Positions 26,561-38,439 of a stretch of 64,000 nucleotides of DNA are shown here, piece after piece. Source of the DNA: Xenopus tropicalis (taxonomy: Eukaryota > Chordata > Amphibia > Anura > Pipidae); NCBI RefSeq assembly GCF_000004195.4, contig NC_030677.2, positions 39,991,142 to 40,055,141 of the forward strand, read 5' to 3'. Numbering within the stretch: the stretch's first letter is position 1; each line of letters opens with the position of its first letter. A program made the position numbers and the translations under genes. Below the pieces are notes generated by a model that was not told where the DNA came from, ran no database searches, and saw only the letters and a program-made list of their open reading frames with translations.

Positions 26561-27654
26561 AATACAACTTCCTAGAAAAGACAAGAGGGGTCATTTACTG
26601 GCTGCAGGGCAGGGTGCAACATGTGCAAACACAGTTAAATCTGCTGTTTTTGCCTTTATACCCTGCCTTTCTAGTTACCGCAGGTCTCTGTGCTCCAAAA
26701 CTGGGGAGTGCTGAGGTCTGTTTTCACCACTTGAATACAGTGCAACCTGTGTTCAGCAGCTCTGTATTCATGAGAGGAGGGGTGGGGACATGGATACCTT
26801 ATTTCCCACCGGAGCAAGTCTGCACCTCATGCCAGATTTCTTATCCCAGACACAAGTTCTCTTTCTAACGGAACTTTTGTGCAACTTGTGCCTGGGGCCT
26901 CAGTGAATGACCCCCATTATTTAGTGACAAAACAATCACCTTCAAGCGGGTGTAAAAATAAAAGTGCAATGCACAATAAAAATCTGCCATGTAATAACAT
27001 TACAAGCAGCTATATTACATTGTGAGAATGCAATCCTTCGTTCTAAATTGAGGGGATTTGAATTACATTCCCCCAATATTTCTGTGTTTACCTTTTCACA
27101 AGATTTCGGTTCCATAAAAACTGCCGCAGCCTTTTAGCGCAGCTCGCTCGGTGCCAACATGAACTGGAAAATGGTTCATTATGAAACCAAAATCTGACCT
27201 TGTGGACCAAGTCTGAAAGACGTTTTTTTTTGTTTTTTATAAAAGCTGCAATAACGATTTAATAAAATATGTAGAGTGAATAATAACCGGCAATAATGAT
27301 CTAATGAATTATGTACAGTGACGTTCTTATCCTGCTCTCAGACCTGGAACGGAAGTGTCTCTCCAGCATCTCAAGGAGAGAATCCCTCATTCTCCGCATT
27401 GTTTTTACACAGCAATAATGATATGAAATGGGGTCTGTATTACTTAGTCCTAATATCTGATGAAGGACGTAAGCTAAGATGATGTTATACATCAATTTGT
27501 ATATTTTTATTACTATATAGTCCTTAAATACTGCCAAAACAATTATGTTAAGCTATATCACTGCCTTTGTTTATACAGTATTTGTTTTGACTGTGTTGTA
27601 CTCCACAGATGCGTAACTGTTGCACTTTTAAATGTTGAAATTATATTTTAGAAT

Positions 27655-27690
27655 AATAAAAATCTACATGTTTGTAAAACTGTTGTGTGG
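27655..27690 (+). terminator. Likely pdgfra polyadenylation site
   Basis: AATAAA at 27655-27660, a CA about 10 bases later, and a GT-rich tract (tgttgtgtgg) at 27681-27690. This is the best arrangement among the downstream AATAAA hexamers. Confidence 0.5.
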
Positions 27691-28842
27691 AAATGGGATT
27701 GGGTGTTGGCCCCGTCCAACTGCAGTCGCATCCTCGGCAACCAAAACATAAATAGGCAACAAACCCTGCCACTAAGCACTTGAGCTTAGACTCACTGTGA
27801 TAGGCTGAGCTGCCAAGTTCTATGGCGATTCCATTGCCCAAGTGTCCCTATGGGCACCTTTGGAAATAGCCGGAAGTAAATGTTGGGTAAGTGGTGTTTT
27901 CAAACTAACAGGGATGTATTGCTTCAAACAGAACAGAAGTCACATCATAGGGACCCTACAGAAGCCCCCGCTCCAACTGCTTTATCTAGGGCCAAATGAC
28001 CGAATTAGCACAATATCGCCCACCCGTAGGTGGGGATATCGGGAAAAGATCCGCTCGCTTGGCGACCTTAGCGTGTATGGCCGCCTTAAGAGAGTAGCAC
28101 ATTGGGTTTGACTGTCGCCATGTCTAGCTAATAAACATAATATCCCTGGCACCCTTATACTGATTCCTTTTTGCTTAAGCTTTTGCTCAGCAGCTCTCCT
28201 ATTTAGAATGTTTGCAGCCATCTGGTTTCTAGGGTCAGAAGTACCCTAGCAACCAGGCAGTGGTTTTGACGGACTAGAATATGAATAGAGAAGACCCTGA
28301 ATAGAATAAAAAATGACAATAACAAAAACTCAGGGCAAGAGTTTATGGGCTTCACTTGAAAGCAAATAATTCAAAAACTATAAAAAAATGAAGACCAAAT
28401 GAAAAGTTGTTGAGAATTGGCCATTCTATAACATACTAAAAGTTAACTTAAAGGTGAACTACGCCTTTAAGCAAGGAAGTTGATACTGCCAAATACCTGT
28501 AATGAAATACATACTGTACATGAGCAAAGATATATCACCTGCTAGGATACAAAGCATATTCCAAATACTTTTACACCAAAGGACATGATTAAGCACCATT
28601 GTATGGGCCTTGTTTCTCACAGCAGTGCTCCTCTTTATTAATAAAAGGACTTTCCCCTGGGTGACTGAGCACTCCCTTCATCTCGCTTTGTCATCGGGCA
28701 TTGAGGGCAGTTTGAACTTTTGTAAATGGAATGGTTACTGTTTTGTTGCTGGTGCACATTATCCTTCTACAAACATGTTTAAATCTTTCCCCTCTCCCCT
28801 CGCTTCATTTTAATGGCTATATCAGCTCCTGGGTTGAGTAAA
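27691..28842. other. Intergenic after pdgfra
   Basis: No gene. 28316-28470 ends with ttaaaggtgaactacgcctttaa and looks like the end of a TTAA-type frog MITE. Confidence 0.4.
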
Positions 28843-28846
28843 TTAA

Positions 28847-29263
28847 AGGAACAGTAACACCAAAAAATGAAAGAGCTTTAAAGTAATAAAAATATAATGC
28901 ACTGTTGCCCTGCACTGGTAAAACTGGTGTATTTGCTACAGTAACACTACTATAATTTATATAATAAGCTGCTGTGTAGCCCCGGGGGCAGCCATTCAAG
29001 CTGGAAAAAAGGAGAAAAGGCACAGGTTAAATAGCAGATAACAGATAAGCTCTGTAGAATACAATGGTGTTTTATCTGTTATCTGCTATGTGCCTGTGCC
29101 TTTTCTCCTTTGAATGGCTGCCTCCGTGGCTACACAGCAGCTTATTGATATAAATTATAGTAGACTTTCTGAAGTAAACACACAACTTTTACCAGTGCAG
29201 GGCAGCAGCACATTATATTTTAGTTACTTTTATACACTTTCATTTTTTGGTGTTACTGTTCCT
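28847..29263. mobile_element. Long-palindrome MITE, T2/piggyBac-like, TTAA-flanked
   Basis: Both ends carry aggaacagtaacacc/ggtgttactgttcct and lie directly against TTAA (28843-28846 and 29264-29267). The arms are complementary over most of 200 bases: ctgctgtgtagcc pairs with ggctacacagcag, and gagaaaaggcacaggt pairs with gtgcctgtgccttttctc. The TTAA duplication and the AGG-type end fit the T2 MITEs known in Xenopus. Confidence 0.8.
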
Positions 29264-29756
29264 TTAAGAGGATGCACAAACCGCCACTAGGGGGCAGAGA
29301 AAATACATGACCAAAATGCTGCTGCTGCTGCTGGTCCTGCGTTGCACTAGGTGTTTCAGAGAAAAGGTTCACTTCTGTCCTAGCATGCAGTTATAAATAA
29401 TTAATGTAGCAACAGGTCAGGGGTTCACACTTGTTCCTCTTGAACTGAGGGGCCCCAGGGGCACTTGAATCAGATCTTCTACCAAAGAAATCGACAAGAA
29501 AGACATCAGATTGCACCTGCAAGGAAGATGGATTTTAGACAGATAAAGCAGGTATTATATAGAAACTAGTGGACTACCAGACTTGATTTTCCATTGGGGC
29601 CCCTATTCTGTTAATCATACCACTGCCCCACCCCTATTAAAAACTCCTATGTGCTAAGAGCAACTGGTGACACTAGTGCAAATGTACCAAATTCAATAAA
29701 AGAGACCAGTCTTGAGTTTAAAAAAACACAGGATCCATGACCTGACACAGGACTAA

Positions 29757-30012
29757 GGGGCATATTTATTATGCTGTGTAAAACTAATTCGCCGAAAAAA
29801 CGGAGTAAAAAGCTGTGTAAAATAAATGGAAAAGATCACCGTCTGAACACTGGATATTACGCCAGATATTATGCCTTTATTTTCCATAAGTTCTGGTGGA
29901 AGAAAGAACGCGTAAAAAATTAAGCCGATTTTACGCCATTTTTACACAGCGAAGCCTGGCGATGTGTGGCGAATTTTCTAGCCGTTTTTTACACAGCGTA
30001 ATAAATATGCCC
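29757..30012. mobile_element. TWA-flanked MITE
   Basis: Terminal repeats ggggcatatttattatgctg and cagcgtaataaatatgccc, with TAA on both sides (29754-29756, 30013-30015). The inside is rich in ttacgcc/ggcgtaa-type motifs. It is Harbinger-like by target site but a different family from the 5178 element. Confidence 0.7.
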
Positions 30013-30129
30013 TAAATGTGTTCCCATTCTGATAAAGCAAGAAGGGCGTGGGCCCTTTATTATCAAAGGGAGGTTATTTGGTGGATGAGATCAGGCAATA
30101 CTGAAGGGTGGGTGACTCGGGAAAATATT

Positions 30130-30485
30130 CACTACAACATGTAAAGGTAAAAAGAAGGTCCAGGACTGGATGCTATTTATCTCATCTACTCATTTAGGAG
30201 AGGGCACTAAACAAGCTTAGCTCTGTGATTGCCAACCCCCTCTTATTTAATTTTTCATGATTCCTTGAGGTCTGGCATGGTGCAGAGATTGGTGAATTGC
30301 TGACATGCTGCCACTTTTCAAAAAGAGATCCCGTTCTCAGCCTGAAAACTATAGGCCTGTTAGTTTGACATCAGTGATAGTAAAGATTTTGGAAGGGGTA
30401 ATAAGAGATAAGATACTTAAATGCATTGAAAATGACAATACTATGAGTTTGTGCCAGCATGGTTTTATGCTTAATAGATTAATTG
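30130..30485 (+). pseudogene. CR1/L2-type LINE reverse transcriptase fragment
   Basis: The stretch from about 30300 reads MLPLFKKRSRSQPENYRPVS, then LTSVIVKILEGVIRDK and CQHGF, the classic N-terminal RT motifs of CR1/L2 LINEs. Upstream, with stops and shifts, a GPGLD-like start of the RT region is recognisable. A decayed fragment with no endonuclease or 3' end. Confidence 0.75.
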
Positions 30486-30499
30486 CCTTTATGAGGAGG

Positions 30500-32340
30500 T
30501 GAGCAGGAACCTCACAGTTGTGCAGTAGAGTAAATCTCGATGGGTATATTCTACTTCGCATGTGGGAACAGGAATTAGCGCAGGGCGTGCCTGGGGCACT
30601 GGTAGAAAGGCAAGTAAAATGGCAACATGGCATGTGGCTGATATGGTTCTCTCCTAGCAGGAACACCAGTCTGGGGAACAAAAACTTAGCAATCTGTTTC
30701 ACTGGGGGTGCCTCAAATTTTGGCACCCCCCCCCCGGTAAAATAAACTTTATGTTCTTTAAAGTTCTGAGGCAAACAATGTTCTAGAGCAATTAAAAGTC
30801 ATCATGCAATGTTTATGATTTTATATATTCCCATACATTGACATACACCCAGCAGAATAAAACATACTGATATGCTCTTGGGCACATCTGCCCATATATC
30901 TAATATCAAGCATCTTTTACTTCTTTCCTCCACAGCAGGAGATGGGTTGAACAATATTCACCTGCAGCATTAAAAACAGAAGGGGATGTAAACTTTATAT
31001 ATATAAAATAATTTTGCAGAAAATGCATAAGCAGTAATATATATTCCAACATGAGGGATATGGGTAGATGCAGGGATGGGATCCAGAAGCTGCTGGGGAT
31101 TTGTCTATGGGTATATTTAGGGATAACTCACGGCTTTGAGACTTTTTCCATTCACTTTTCAGTTTCGTATTTATTGAATTGTTCCAGTAAAGGGTGCTAT
31201 ATGATATAGTAAGCCATTTAGTACCACAAACAGCTTATATAGAATATGGTTTCATGAAACCAAATGCATAATTGTGTATTTACTGAAAGTACCACTAGAT
31301 GGCAATATAATAACATAGAAATGCCACAGAACTACACAAAAAAGCCAAACTTGCCTCTAATTGATAAATAATTTATTAGAAGTTAATTTCTGTCCAACAT
31401 CTTACAATTTAACATAACTATGTGACCTAACAGCATGTGTTTTTTTTATTTTGTTTTACTTATTCTATAATTTAAACGGAATTAACCTTCCGTTGTTACA
31501 GAGATATTTTTAGGTCTTGGAAGCAGTCACTTAAATAGGAACTACATCCTTCCTAATATCTAGCCCTGCTTCCCCATCCCTCCCGTGGGAGTTTAACTGT
31601 TCTCTTTCACCCGCAGAAGAAGAGTCTTTTGCATTGGCCCCTGTTACTGGACACATTTCTCAGCCCCAATGCCTGATGGAAACATAAGTTGCACTTGTAC
31701 ATGTGAAATACCAGTTTTCTGAGTAACTCCATTGCACAAGATAGATTTATGCTGTACAGACACTGCATGGAGCCTATACGGATAAGATGTTTTGCCTTAC
31801 AGCTATGACAGGGTGTTCTACCAGGTGCCTTATAAATGGAAATATTTCACGTAATGCAGAATAAAGCTTTGGCACTGGAGTGGAAAGCCAAATGCCATAA
31901 AACTTTCTCCTTGGGGGTCAGGGGGCTACATAATTTATAACATTACAATACGATATGATACTGATTATGAGTGCAACCACTAGGCCACAAACCCACACCC
32001 CAAATTCTCTTGCACCTAAAACCTATTGCCCCAACTGTGGCTAGCATAGTAAATATGACAGTAGAAACAAGGCATAGCTATTGCTATTACGAGGAAGCCC
32101 TATACTTTACACATTGACCAGGACTGAATCTCAGGGCTCTACATTAATAAACACAAATTCAGGTCCAGGTTTTAAGTGGGCAGAATTACATTCTGTGAAA
32201 AATAATGTGGTTATTTGGCTCTGGCTAAAAAAATATGAACAGTTATGAAAGAAAAAAAACATTTGGTCCTTTCCTCTCTGTTCTGTAGCAGGTGGCATAA
32301 CAATGACTCTCTCCATAACAGTGTCTCTAACAGGCATTAC
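30500..32340. other. Intergenic, no gene seen
   Basis: Unremarkable AT-rich sequence with a C run near 30728. No coding region or clear transposon ends recognised. Confidence 0.35.
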
Positions 32341-33665
32341 ATGGTGAGGTACTCTTTCCATACCCAAACAGGAGCTATAATGCTGAGTGTCTGTCTATTC
32401 CCAAACAGGCATTATAATACTGCGTGTCTCTCTCCAATCCCCAAACATGTGTTAAGAAAGTGGGTGTCTCTCTCTTTCTATACCCAAACAGGTTATAAAG
32501 GTGAGTACAGCTTCTTGGACTTTTGGCTAAGATCAAATGTAGTGTCTGTTCTTAAGGAGGGGACTGGTCACCCCCTCCTAATGAGCCAAAATATTGTACC
32601 CCTGGAGTGCCTGAAAAACACAGAGAGCAGGAACACTCGCACTTTACAATGGCACTTTTCTGCACCTTGTTCTTTTACCCCAGCCATTCATTCAATAGGC
32701 TGCACAAAGCCACTTTTTCTATTAATTTTATTTATTCATTTATTTATTCTTTTACTCCAAAATGTTACCTGCATTTTTGTCTGTTATTTTTTCACTTCTG
32801 GTGCAATTCAATCTTGGGAGGAGATGTGTGACCATTAGGCCCTACTCCCCGTGAACTCGGTTTCCTTGAAGGTCTATTTTTGTTCCCAACCCCTTATATG
32901 CCTTCTGGCAGGGGGCAGAGAGATAAAAGGACTCTGCTTAGCCTTGCAGCAAAGCTCTCTGAGTTTTGTGTATTTTAAAGGTGAGTGTCTCTCCATAGCC
33001 AAACAGGTGTTATAAAGATGAGTGTCTCTCTCCATACTAAAACAGGCATTATAATGATGTGTGTCTCTCTAAACCCAAACATGTATAATAAAGATGAGTG
33101 TCTCCCTCTCTATACCCAAACAGGTGCTATAAAGTTGAGTGTCTCCCTCTCTATACCCAAACAGGTGCTATAAAGTTGAGTGTCTCCCTCTCTATACCCA
33201 AACAGGTGCTATAAAGACGAGTGTCTCCCTCTCTATACCCAAACAGGTGCTATAAAGACGAGTGTCTCCCTCTCTATACCCAAACAGGTGCTATAAAGAC
33301 GAGTGTCTCCCTCTCTATACCCAAACAGGTGCTATAAAGACGAGTGTCTCCCTCTCTATACCCAAACAGGTGCTATAAAGACGAGTGTCTCCCTCTCTAT
33401 ACCCAAACAGGTGCTATAAAGTTGAGTGTCTCCCTCTCTATACCCAAACAGGTGCTATAAAGACGAGTGTCTCCCTCTCTATACCCAAACAGGTGCTATA
33501 AAGACGAGTGTCTTCCTCTCTATACCCAAACAGGTGCTATAAAGACGAGTGTCTCTCTCCATACTGAAACAGGCATTATAATGGTGTATGTCTCTCTGTA
33601 CCCAAGCAGGTGTTATAAAGGTGTATGTGTCTCTCTCCATACTCAAATAGAAACTATAATGGTAA
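32340..33665. repeat. Minisatellite, about 41-bp unit
   Basis: Tandem copies of gagtgtctccctctctatac + ccaaacaggtgctataaaga + c. The period is 41 bases and the copies are nearly identical from 33100 to 33560; flanking copies are more diverged and shorter (37-40). The array is interrupted at 32507-32976 by a retroposon. Since 41 is not a multiple of three, the frames drift through it and no protein is implied. Confidence 0.9.
32507..32976 (+). mobile_element. Retroposon with a U2 snRNA-derived head
   Basis: Starts with the 5' end of U2 snRNA: from 32508 about 45 bases match it with about four to six differences, including the branch-site-pairing region (gtagtgtctgttctta). A hairpin follows (ggagggg/ccccctcc), then a body of about 400 bases that I do not recognise, without a poly-A tail. 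It is flanked by a perfect 10-base repeat AAAGGTGAGT (32497-32506 and 32977-32986), fitting LINE-type insertion into the minisatellite, though the minisatellite unit itself contains a similar string. Confidence 0.65.
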
Positions 33666-33669
33666 TTCA

Positions 33670-35640
33670 TACACCATGATCCCGAATGTTTCTTCCTATA
33701 TATATTTTAAGATTTAATAAAACAAGAAAAGCAATAAACAGTAATTTCCCCTCAGACGGCCATTTGTGTGACTCTGTAAAATGTCCAGGAAGGAGCTGAG
33801 AAGTCTGTTACCGATCAAGGATACGGGGCAGCGGATATTAAAGCTTTTAATTGTTGTGAGGTAGAATAAACCCCACACTGATTTGTGGTGGAAAAGCTAA
33901 GAATGGATCAGTAGAAAGTGTGTCCCGGGGCTGGGACGGGGTCAGGCAGAAGGATTAAGTGACTATTAAGTATATATAAAATACAAACTGCCTGTTCCGG
34001 GAGACTGCGGATGATAGATGAAGTGAAATGATGAAAGGAGAAAGATTAATGGACTCATGGATTGTAATTAGAATAGTTGGATGCAAGAATAAACTTTTCT
34101 TCCTGCAACCAACTCCCTTAACGGGGATCCTCCACCCAAAAACTCTTTTGTGTACAATGAAGCGAAATGTCATTCTAAGCAACTTTCCAATATGCATTCA
34201 TTTATCATGTTCAGTGGTTTGCATTGGGAGATGGAATTGCGGTCTGTCTGTCTGTTTATATCTTCTGCATTGCTGGCTCTGACTAGCAGTAGGGTTACGT
34301 GCAACATCCTTTTCCCTGCCGTGGGCTTGTATACGTGACTTGCTAAGCCTTTTACAGAGCATGGGCATCGGATATTGTCACTGTTCTTCATGCATATTAG
34401 TAATGTTCTTTGTACCACGCTCCGTTGGTAATAGACCGGAGATATGAAGAAATATTTGCTATAAGGGTGCAAAGAAGTGTGACATTTATTCCTTATTATA
34501 TGAAGTACAGAAAATCAGATGACAGATAGGGAAGTGGCATTTGCTGCCAGTAAGGGAAGTGGCAATGCTCAGCCTTACTGATGTTGAACTGTAGTTTCCA
34601 GCATCCCCTGACAGCCTTCTCCATCACATCCAATTTAAACGCTATAATATTCCTGCTGTTATTTTTCCTTAGGCTACAATACAATAACCGATATGGGAAT
34701 GAGTAACTGGTTTACCAATCTGCTTTACACACCTTCTGCACCAATCACTGACTATATCCAAAATAGCCCAAGGGCCCTGTAATTAGGCAGTCATGTGATG
34801 CCAGTGATTACTGTAGTTTGGAGAGCAATTCTGCAGCAGGAACTTACCAGCCTCTAGTGCCTATTATTTGCTCAATCAATTACTGTGTACAGCTAAAACG
34901 TATCCATAATTAGTCTGAATATATATATATATATACTGTATATATATTGGAAAGTGCAGCCAATTCGACATCACTCTTTTTATTGTACCCATTGCTGCAT
35001 ATTTCCAGCCTTAGGGAGGTTTTGTCCTTTGTGCAGCTTTGTTCCATGATCATTCTGGGCTTAGAATATTCTTCAGTCTGTATGTGTATTTGTACTAAGT
35101 GCACTGAGCTGTGTTTATCAACAGGTCTTCATGCAGTGGGATTAACCCTGCGTGTTTATTTAAACAACGTGATGTTTCGGCGATAATGGTGGCAATGGGG
35201 GGATTGGTGTGTAACAGGGCTACCCCTGGCTACAGTCAAACCTGTATGAATGACCTTTACTGTGAGAAGCAGGCATTATGCACAGGCATGAACCAGGCAG
35301 AGTGCCATTGGCCATACAGGGGGTCTCCTCCTCACACACAGAAGCTTAACTCGTAGGTTTTAACATACAACTCAACACTGAAATTCCCTGTCACCTCAGG
35401 GGTTCTACCCCAAACTGCTCACTCCTTGTCAGGAAAATAGACTGTCCTTTCTCACTAGCCTACCTACCTGTCACTCCTAGAGCGAACTTTATGTATCTAC
35501 TTTTTATCATCCATACCTAACTGTATACTTTGTTTTTATTTGCTTTCCTGAGACATCCCTTGCTATGCTACTGGAATATCTATTCTCTGGGAAGCAAATC
35601 AGCTCGCTATACCTTGCTTGTGTAAAGCACTTCTGTTCTG
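33670..35640. other. Intergenic, no gene seen
   Basis: Holds an AT microsatellite near 34919-34940 and a probable MITE relic at 34115-34330 (ttaacggggatcctccaccc and attctaagcaactttccaat). No coding region supported. Confidence 0.35.
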
Positions 35641-35644
35641 TCAG

Positions 35645-35709
35645 CTGTCACATATCTGTCGGCTGTCACATATCTGTCGGCTGTCACATATCTGTCGGCT
35701 GTCACATAT
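35645..35709. repeat. 18-bp tandem repeat, four copies
   Basis: Unit ctgtcacatatctgtcgg, nearly perfect, starting at 35645, 35663, 35681 and 35699. Confidence 0.9.
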
Positions 35710-36255
35710 TTGGATGCTTTTTTCCCTGCCACTGTGGAACAGTGGTGGGTCAGTGGGACTTGGTGACAGCCAGGTGACTGGCGGCGCAATGTCTTGTATT
35801 TCGTTGAACCCCTTGGCAGCTCTGGTACCTATCACTAGGATATTTAATCTGTGAGACAGACACCAGTAGAATAACTAGAAGTTACTGGGCCCCACAGTAG
35901 ATCATTTTAGGAAAGCCATAAACTAAATTTAGGGACAAATCATTTTTATGGTCTCGGACTGGGGCAGCAGAGGCCCCCCGGGGCTGAGACCCCCCGGGGC
36001 TGAGACTTAAAGTGCCCTCTCACATTCTCCAAGGCCCCTCTCCCCACACACACCACCCCCTGCCCCCTTAACAAGCGAGTGTGTGCATGCTACAACAGAT
36101 AAGTTTCACCTCCAAAGTCCAAATTGTTCATGGGGCAGTGCAGGCAGGTGTGCGGCCCTAGGTCAGCGGGAGCCCATGAGTGCCAGGGCTTACTATCTCC
36201 CAATCCAACACTGTGTTTAGCTGTGCTACCAGCAGCCATAGTGTCTGCCTCCTCT

Positions 36256-36446
36256 AGAGCAGTTCTGTCCAACTTATTACATATAGTGGGCCATATATTT
36301 CCCATATAACATGCTCAAAGTCCAAATGAAATTAAAATGAAGATGTCATTCAGTAGAGTCTAAAGAGCCTCTAAACACTGGGTGCAATATATATCCTTTG
36401 GAGGGTCACATCTGGCCTGCGATCTCCTGTTGGACAGCCCTGCTCT
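36256..36446. mobile_element. MITE with 18-bp terminal repeats
   Basis: Ends agagcagttctgtccaac and gttggacagccctgctct are inverted copies of each other with two mismatches. A clear target duplication was not found. Confidence 0.6.
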
Positions 36447-36681
36447 AAAGTTATGCTACCAATAGACCCCCCCAAATGGTCTCACAGGGAAAGACAAATG
36501 TGCTAATCCTTCTGCAGCCCCAGACTTTCTAAGAAACCATTTATGTGTTTCAGAAAACAAGTAGGAACAGTTACCAATGGAATGCAAAATATGTAGACTA
36601 CAGTTATTCAGGTAAGATATATTTATAAATGAATATTAAAAAAAATCAAAATCAGGAAATGAGCATATATAATATATTTTT

Positions 36682-36702
36682 GTGTGTGTGTGTGTGTGTG
36701 TG
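36682..36702. repeat. GT microsatellite
   Basis: Run of (TG)n after a ttttt tract. Confidence 0.85.
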
Positions 36703-37022
36703 TATATCTATAAAAACACATATATCTTTATCTGAAATGGGAGAATGACTTATTGTTACTCCATTACTCTATGGGAGGAGTAGTGGTAATCCTTGCCAAC
36801 CCTCCCTCCCAGTGCCACAGAGAAAAAATTAGAGCATTTCTTGTCCGACTTATTATGCCTAAAGAGTGATCCCAGCAAGGAAAAGCAAATAATAATGTAC
36901 ATTAGGAAAAACTGTAAATGAGGCTATGTCTCGTCTCTTTCCATTCTTTCCATTTACAACACGGCCTTCTTCACATCTGTGATCTCTGTCTGTGAGTGCT
37001 TACACCCAAATATAGAGCTGGT

Positions 37023-38207
37023 ATGAAGAGAGTGCATAGAGAGAGTGCATTGAGAGAGTGTATAGAGAGAGTGTATAGAGAGAGTGTATAGAGAGAGTGC
37101 ATAGAGAGAGTGCATACTGTAGAGAGAGTGCATAGAGAGAGTGCATACTGTAGAGAGAGTGTATAGAGAGAGTGCAATCTGTAGAGAGAGTGTATAGAGA
37201 GAGTGCATACTGTAGAGAGAGTGCATAGAGAGAGTGCATACTGTAGAGAGAGTGCATAGAGAGAGTGTATAGAGAGAGTGCAATCTGTAGAGAGAGTGTA
37301 TAGAGAGTGTGCATAGAGAGAGTGCATACTGTAGAGAGAGTGCATAGAGAGAGTGCATACTGTAGAGAGAGTGCATAGAGAGAGTGCATACTGTAGAGAG
37401 AGTGCATAGAGAGAGTGCATACTGTAGAGAGAGTGCATAGAGAGAGTGCATACTGTAGAGAGAGTGCATAGAGAGAGTGCATACTGTAGAGAGAGTGCAT
37501 AGAGAGAGTGTATAGAGAGAGTGCAATCTGTAGAGAGAGTGTATAGAGAGTGTGCATAGAGAGAGTGCATACTGTAGAGAGAGTGCATAGAGAGAGTGCA
37601 TACTGTAGAGAGAGTGCATAGAGAGAGTGCATACTGTAGAGAGAGTGCATAGAGAGAGTGCAATCTGTAGAGAGAGTGTATAGAGAGTGTGCATAGAGAG
37701 AGTGCATACTGTAGAGAGAGTGCATAGAGAGAGTGCATACTGTAGAGAGAGTGCATAGAGAGAGTGCATACTGTAGAGAGAGTGCATAGAGAGAGTGCAT
37801 AGAGAGAGTGTATAGAGAGAGTGTATAGAGAGAGTGCATAGAGAGAGTGTATACTGTAGAGAGAATGCATAGAGAGAGTGCATACTGTAGAGAGAATGCA
37901 TAGAGAGAGTGTATACTGTAGAGAGAATGCATAGAGAGAGTGTATACTGTAGAGAGAATGCATAGAGAGAGTGCATACTGTAGAGATAGTGCATAGAGAG
38001 AGTGCATAGAGAGAGTGCATACTGTAGAGAGAGTGCATAGAGAGAGTGCATACTGTAGAGAGAGTGTATAGAGAGAGTGCATAGAGAGAGTGTATAGAGA
38101 GAGTGCATAGAGAGAGTGCATACTGTAGAGAGAGTGCATAGAGAGAGTGCATACTGTAGAGAGAGTGCATAGAGAGAGTGCATACTGTAGAGAGAGTGTA
38201 TAGAGAG
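37023..38207. repeat. AG-rich tandem array with higher-order units
   Basis: About 1.2 kb built from 14-base (tgcatagagagag-type) and 17-base (tgcatactgtagagaga-type) subunits that alternate to give a 31-base period. A longer module, caatctgtagagagagtg + tatagagagtgtgcatag, recurs at about 37280, 37522 and 37660. All three minus-strand frames stay open for about 380-420 codons because the units lack TAA/TAG/TGA on that strand; this is not evidence of a protein. Confidence 0.92.
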
Positions 38208-38439
38208 ATGTATTCAGTTAGAGTATACATCATAACGTTGCATATTTTGAACCTAACGTGTAGCTGTTATCCCTCATTTACTGATTCATCCTGTTGAGAA
38301 CTCAGGTGCTTTTTATTTTATAATTTTTAGTTTTTGAATTATTTTGGCTTCTATTTTGTTGTTCTTAGAAATACAATTTAAATACCCTATGGTTGCTAGG
38401 CTAGCAGAAAGAAAGATTGATTTTTTGTTATTAGATTGT

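Larger units (their letters stand above)
24957..27678 (+). other. pdgfra: pdgfra 3' UTR
   Basis: Runs from the stop codon to the inferred polyadenylation site. PDGFRA mRNAs are known for a long 3' UTR of about this size. It carries two 7-8-base matches to the miR-140-5p seed, a MITE at 26295-26560 and several AATAAA hexamers (25071, 26245, 27261, 27655) that could give shorter isoforms. Confidence 0.6.

Noticed and set aside
30349..30774. Minus-strand frame of 141 codons
   Set aside because: It is the shadow of the LINE reverse transcriptase fragment on the + strand plus flanking sequence.
32508..32555. Functional U2 snRNA gene
   Set aside because: Only the first 45 or so bases match; the Sm site and the 3' stem-loops are absent, and the sequence carries several substitutions.
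32245..32838. Open frame of 197 codons on the + strand
   Set aside because: It runs from minisatellite units across the boundary of the U2-headed retroposon into its body, so it cannot be one ancestral gene, and no domain is visible.
33318..33679. CRISPR-like array (41-base units)
   Set aside because: The units are continuous tandem repeats with no unique spacers, in a vertebrate genome; it is a minisatellite.
35930..36060. GC-rich hairpin (ccccccggggctgagac repeated) as a regulatory element
   Set aside because: A short two-copy duplication in a region of frog repeats; nothing links it to a gene.
36954..38233. Three long minus-strand open frames of about 380-420 codons
   Set aside because: They coincide with the AG-rich tandem array. 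All three frames are open because the repeat lacks stop codons on that strand, and the peptides are simple repeats of a few residues.
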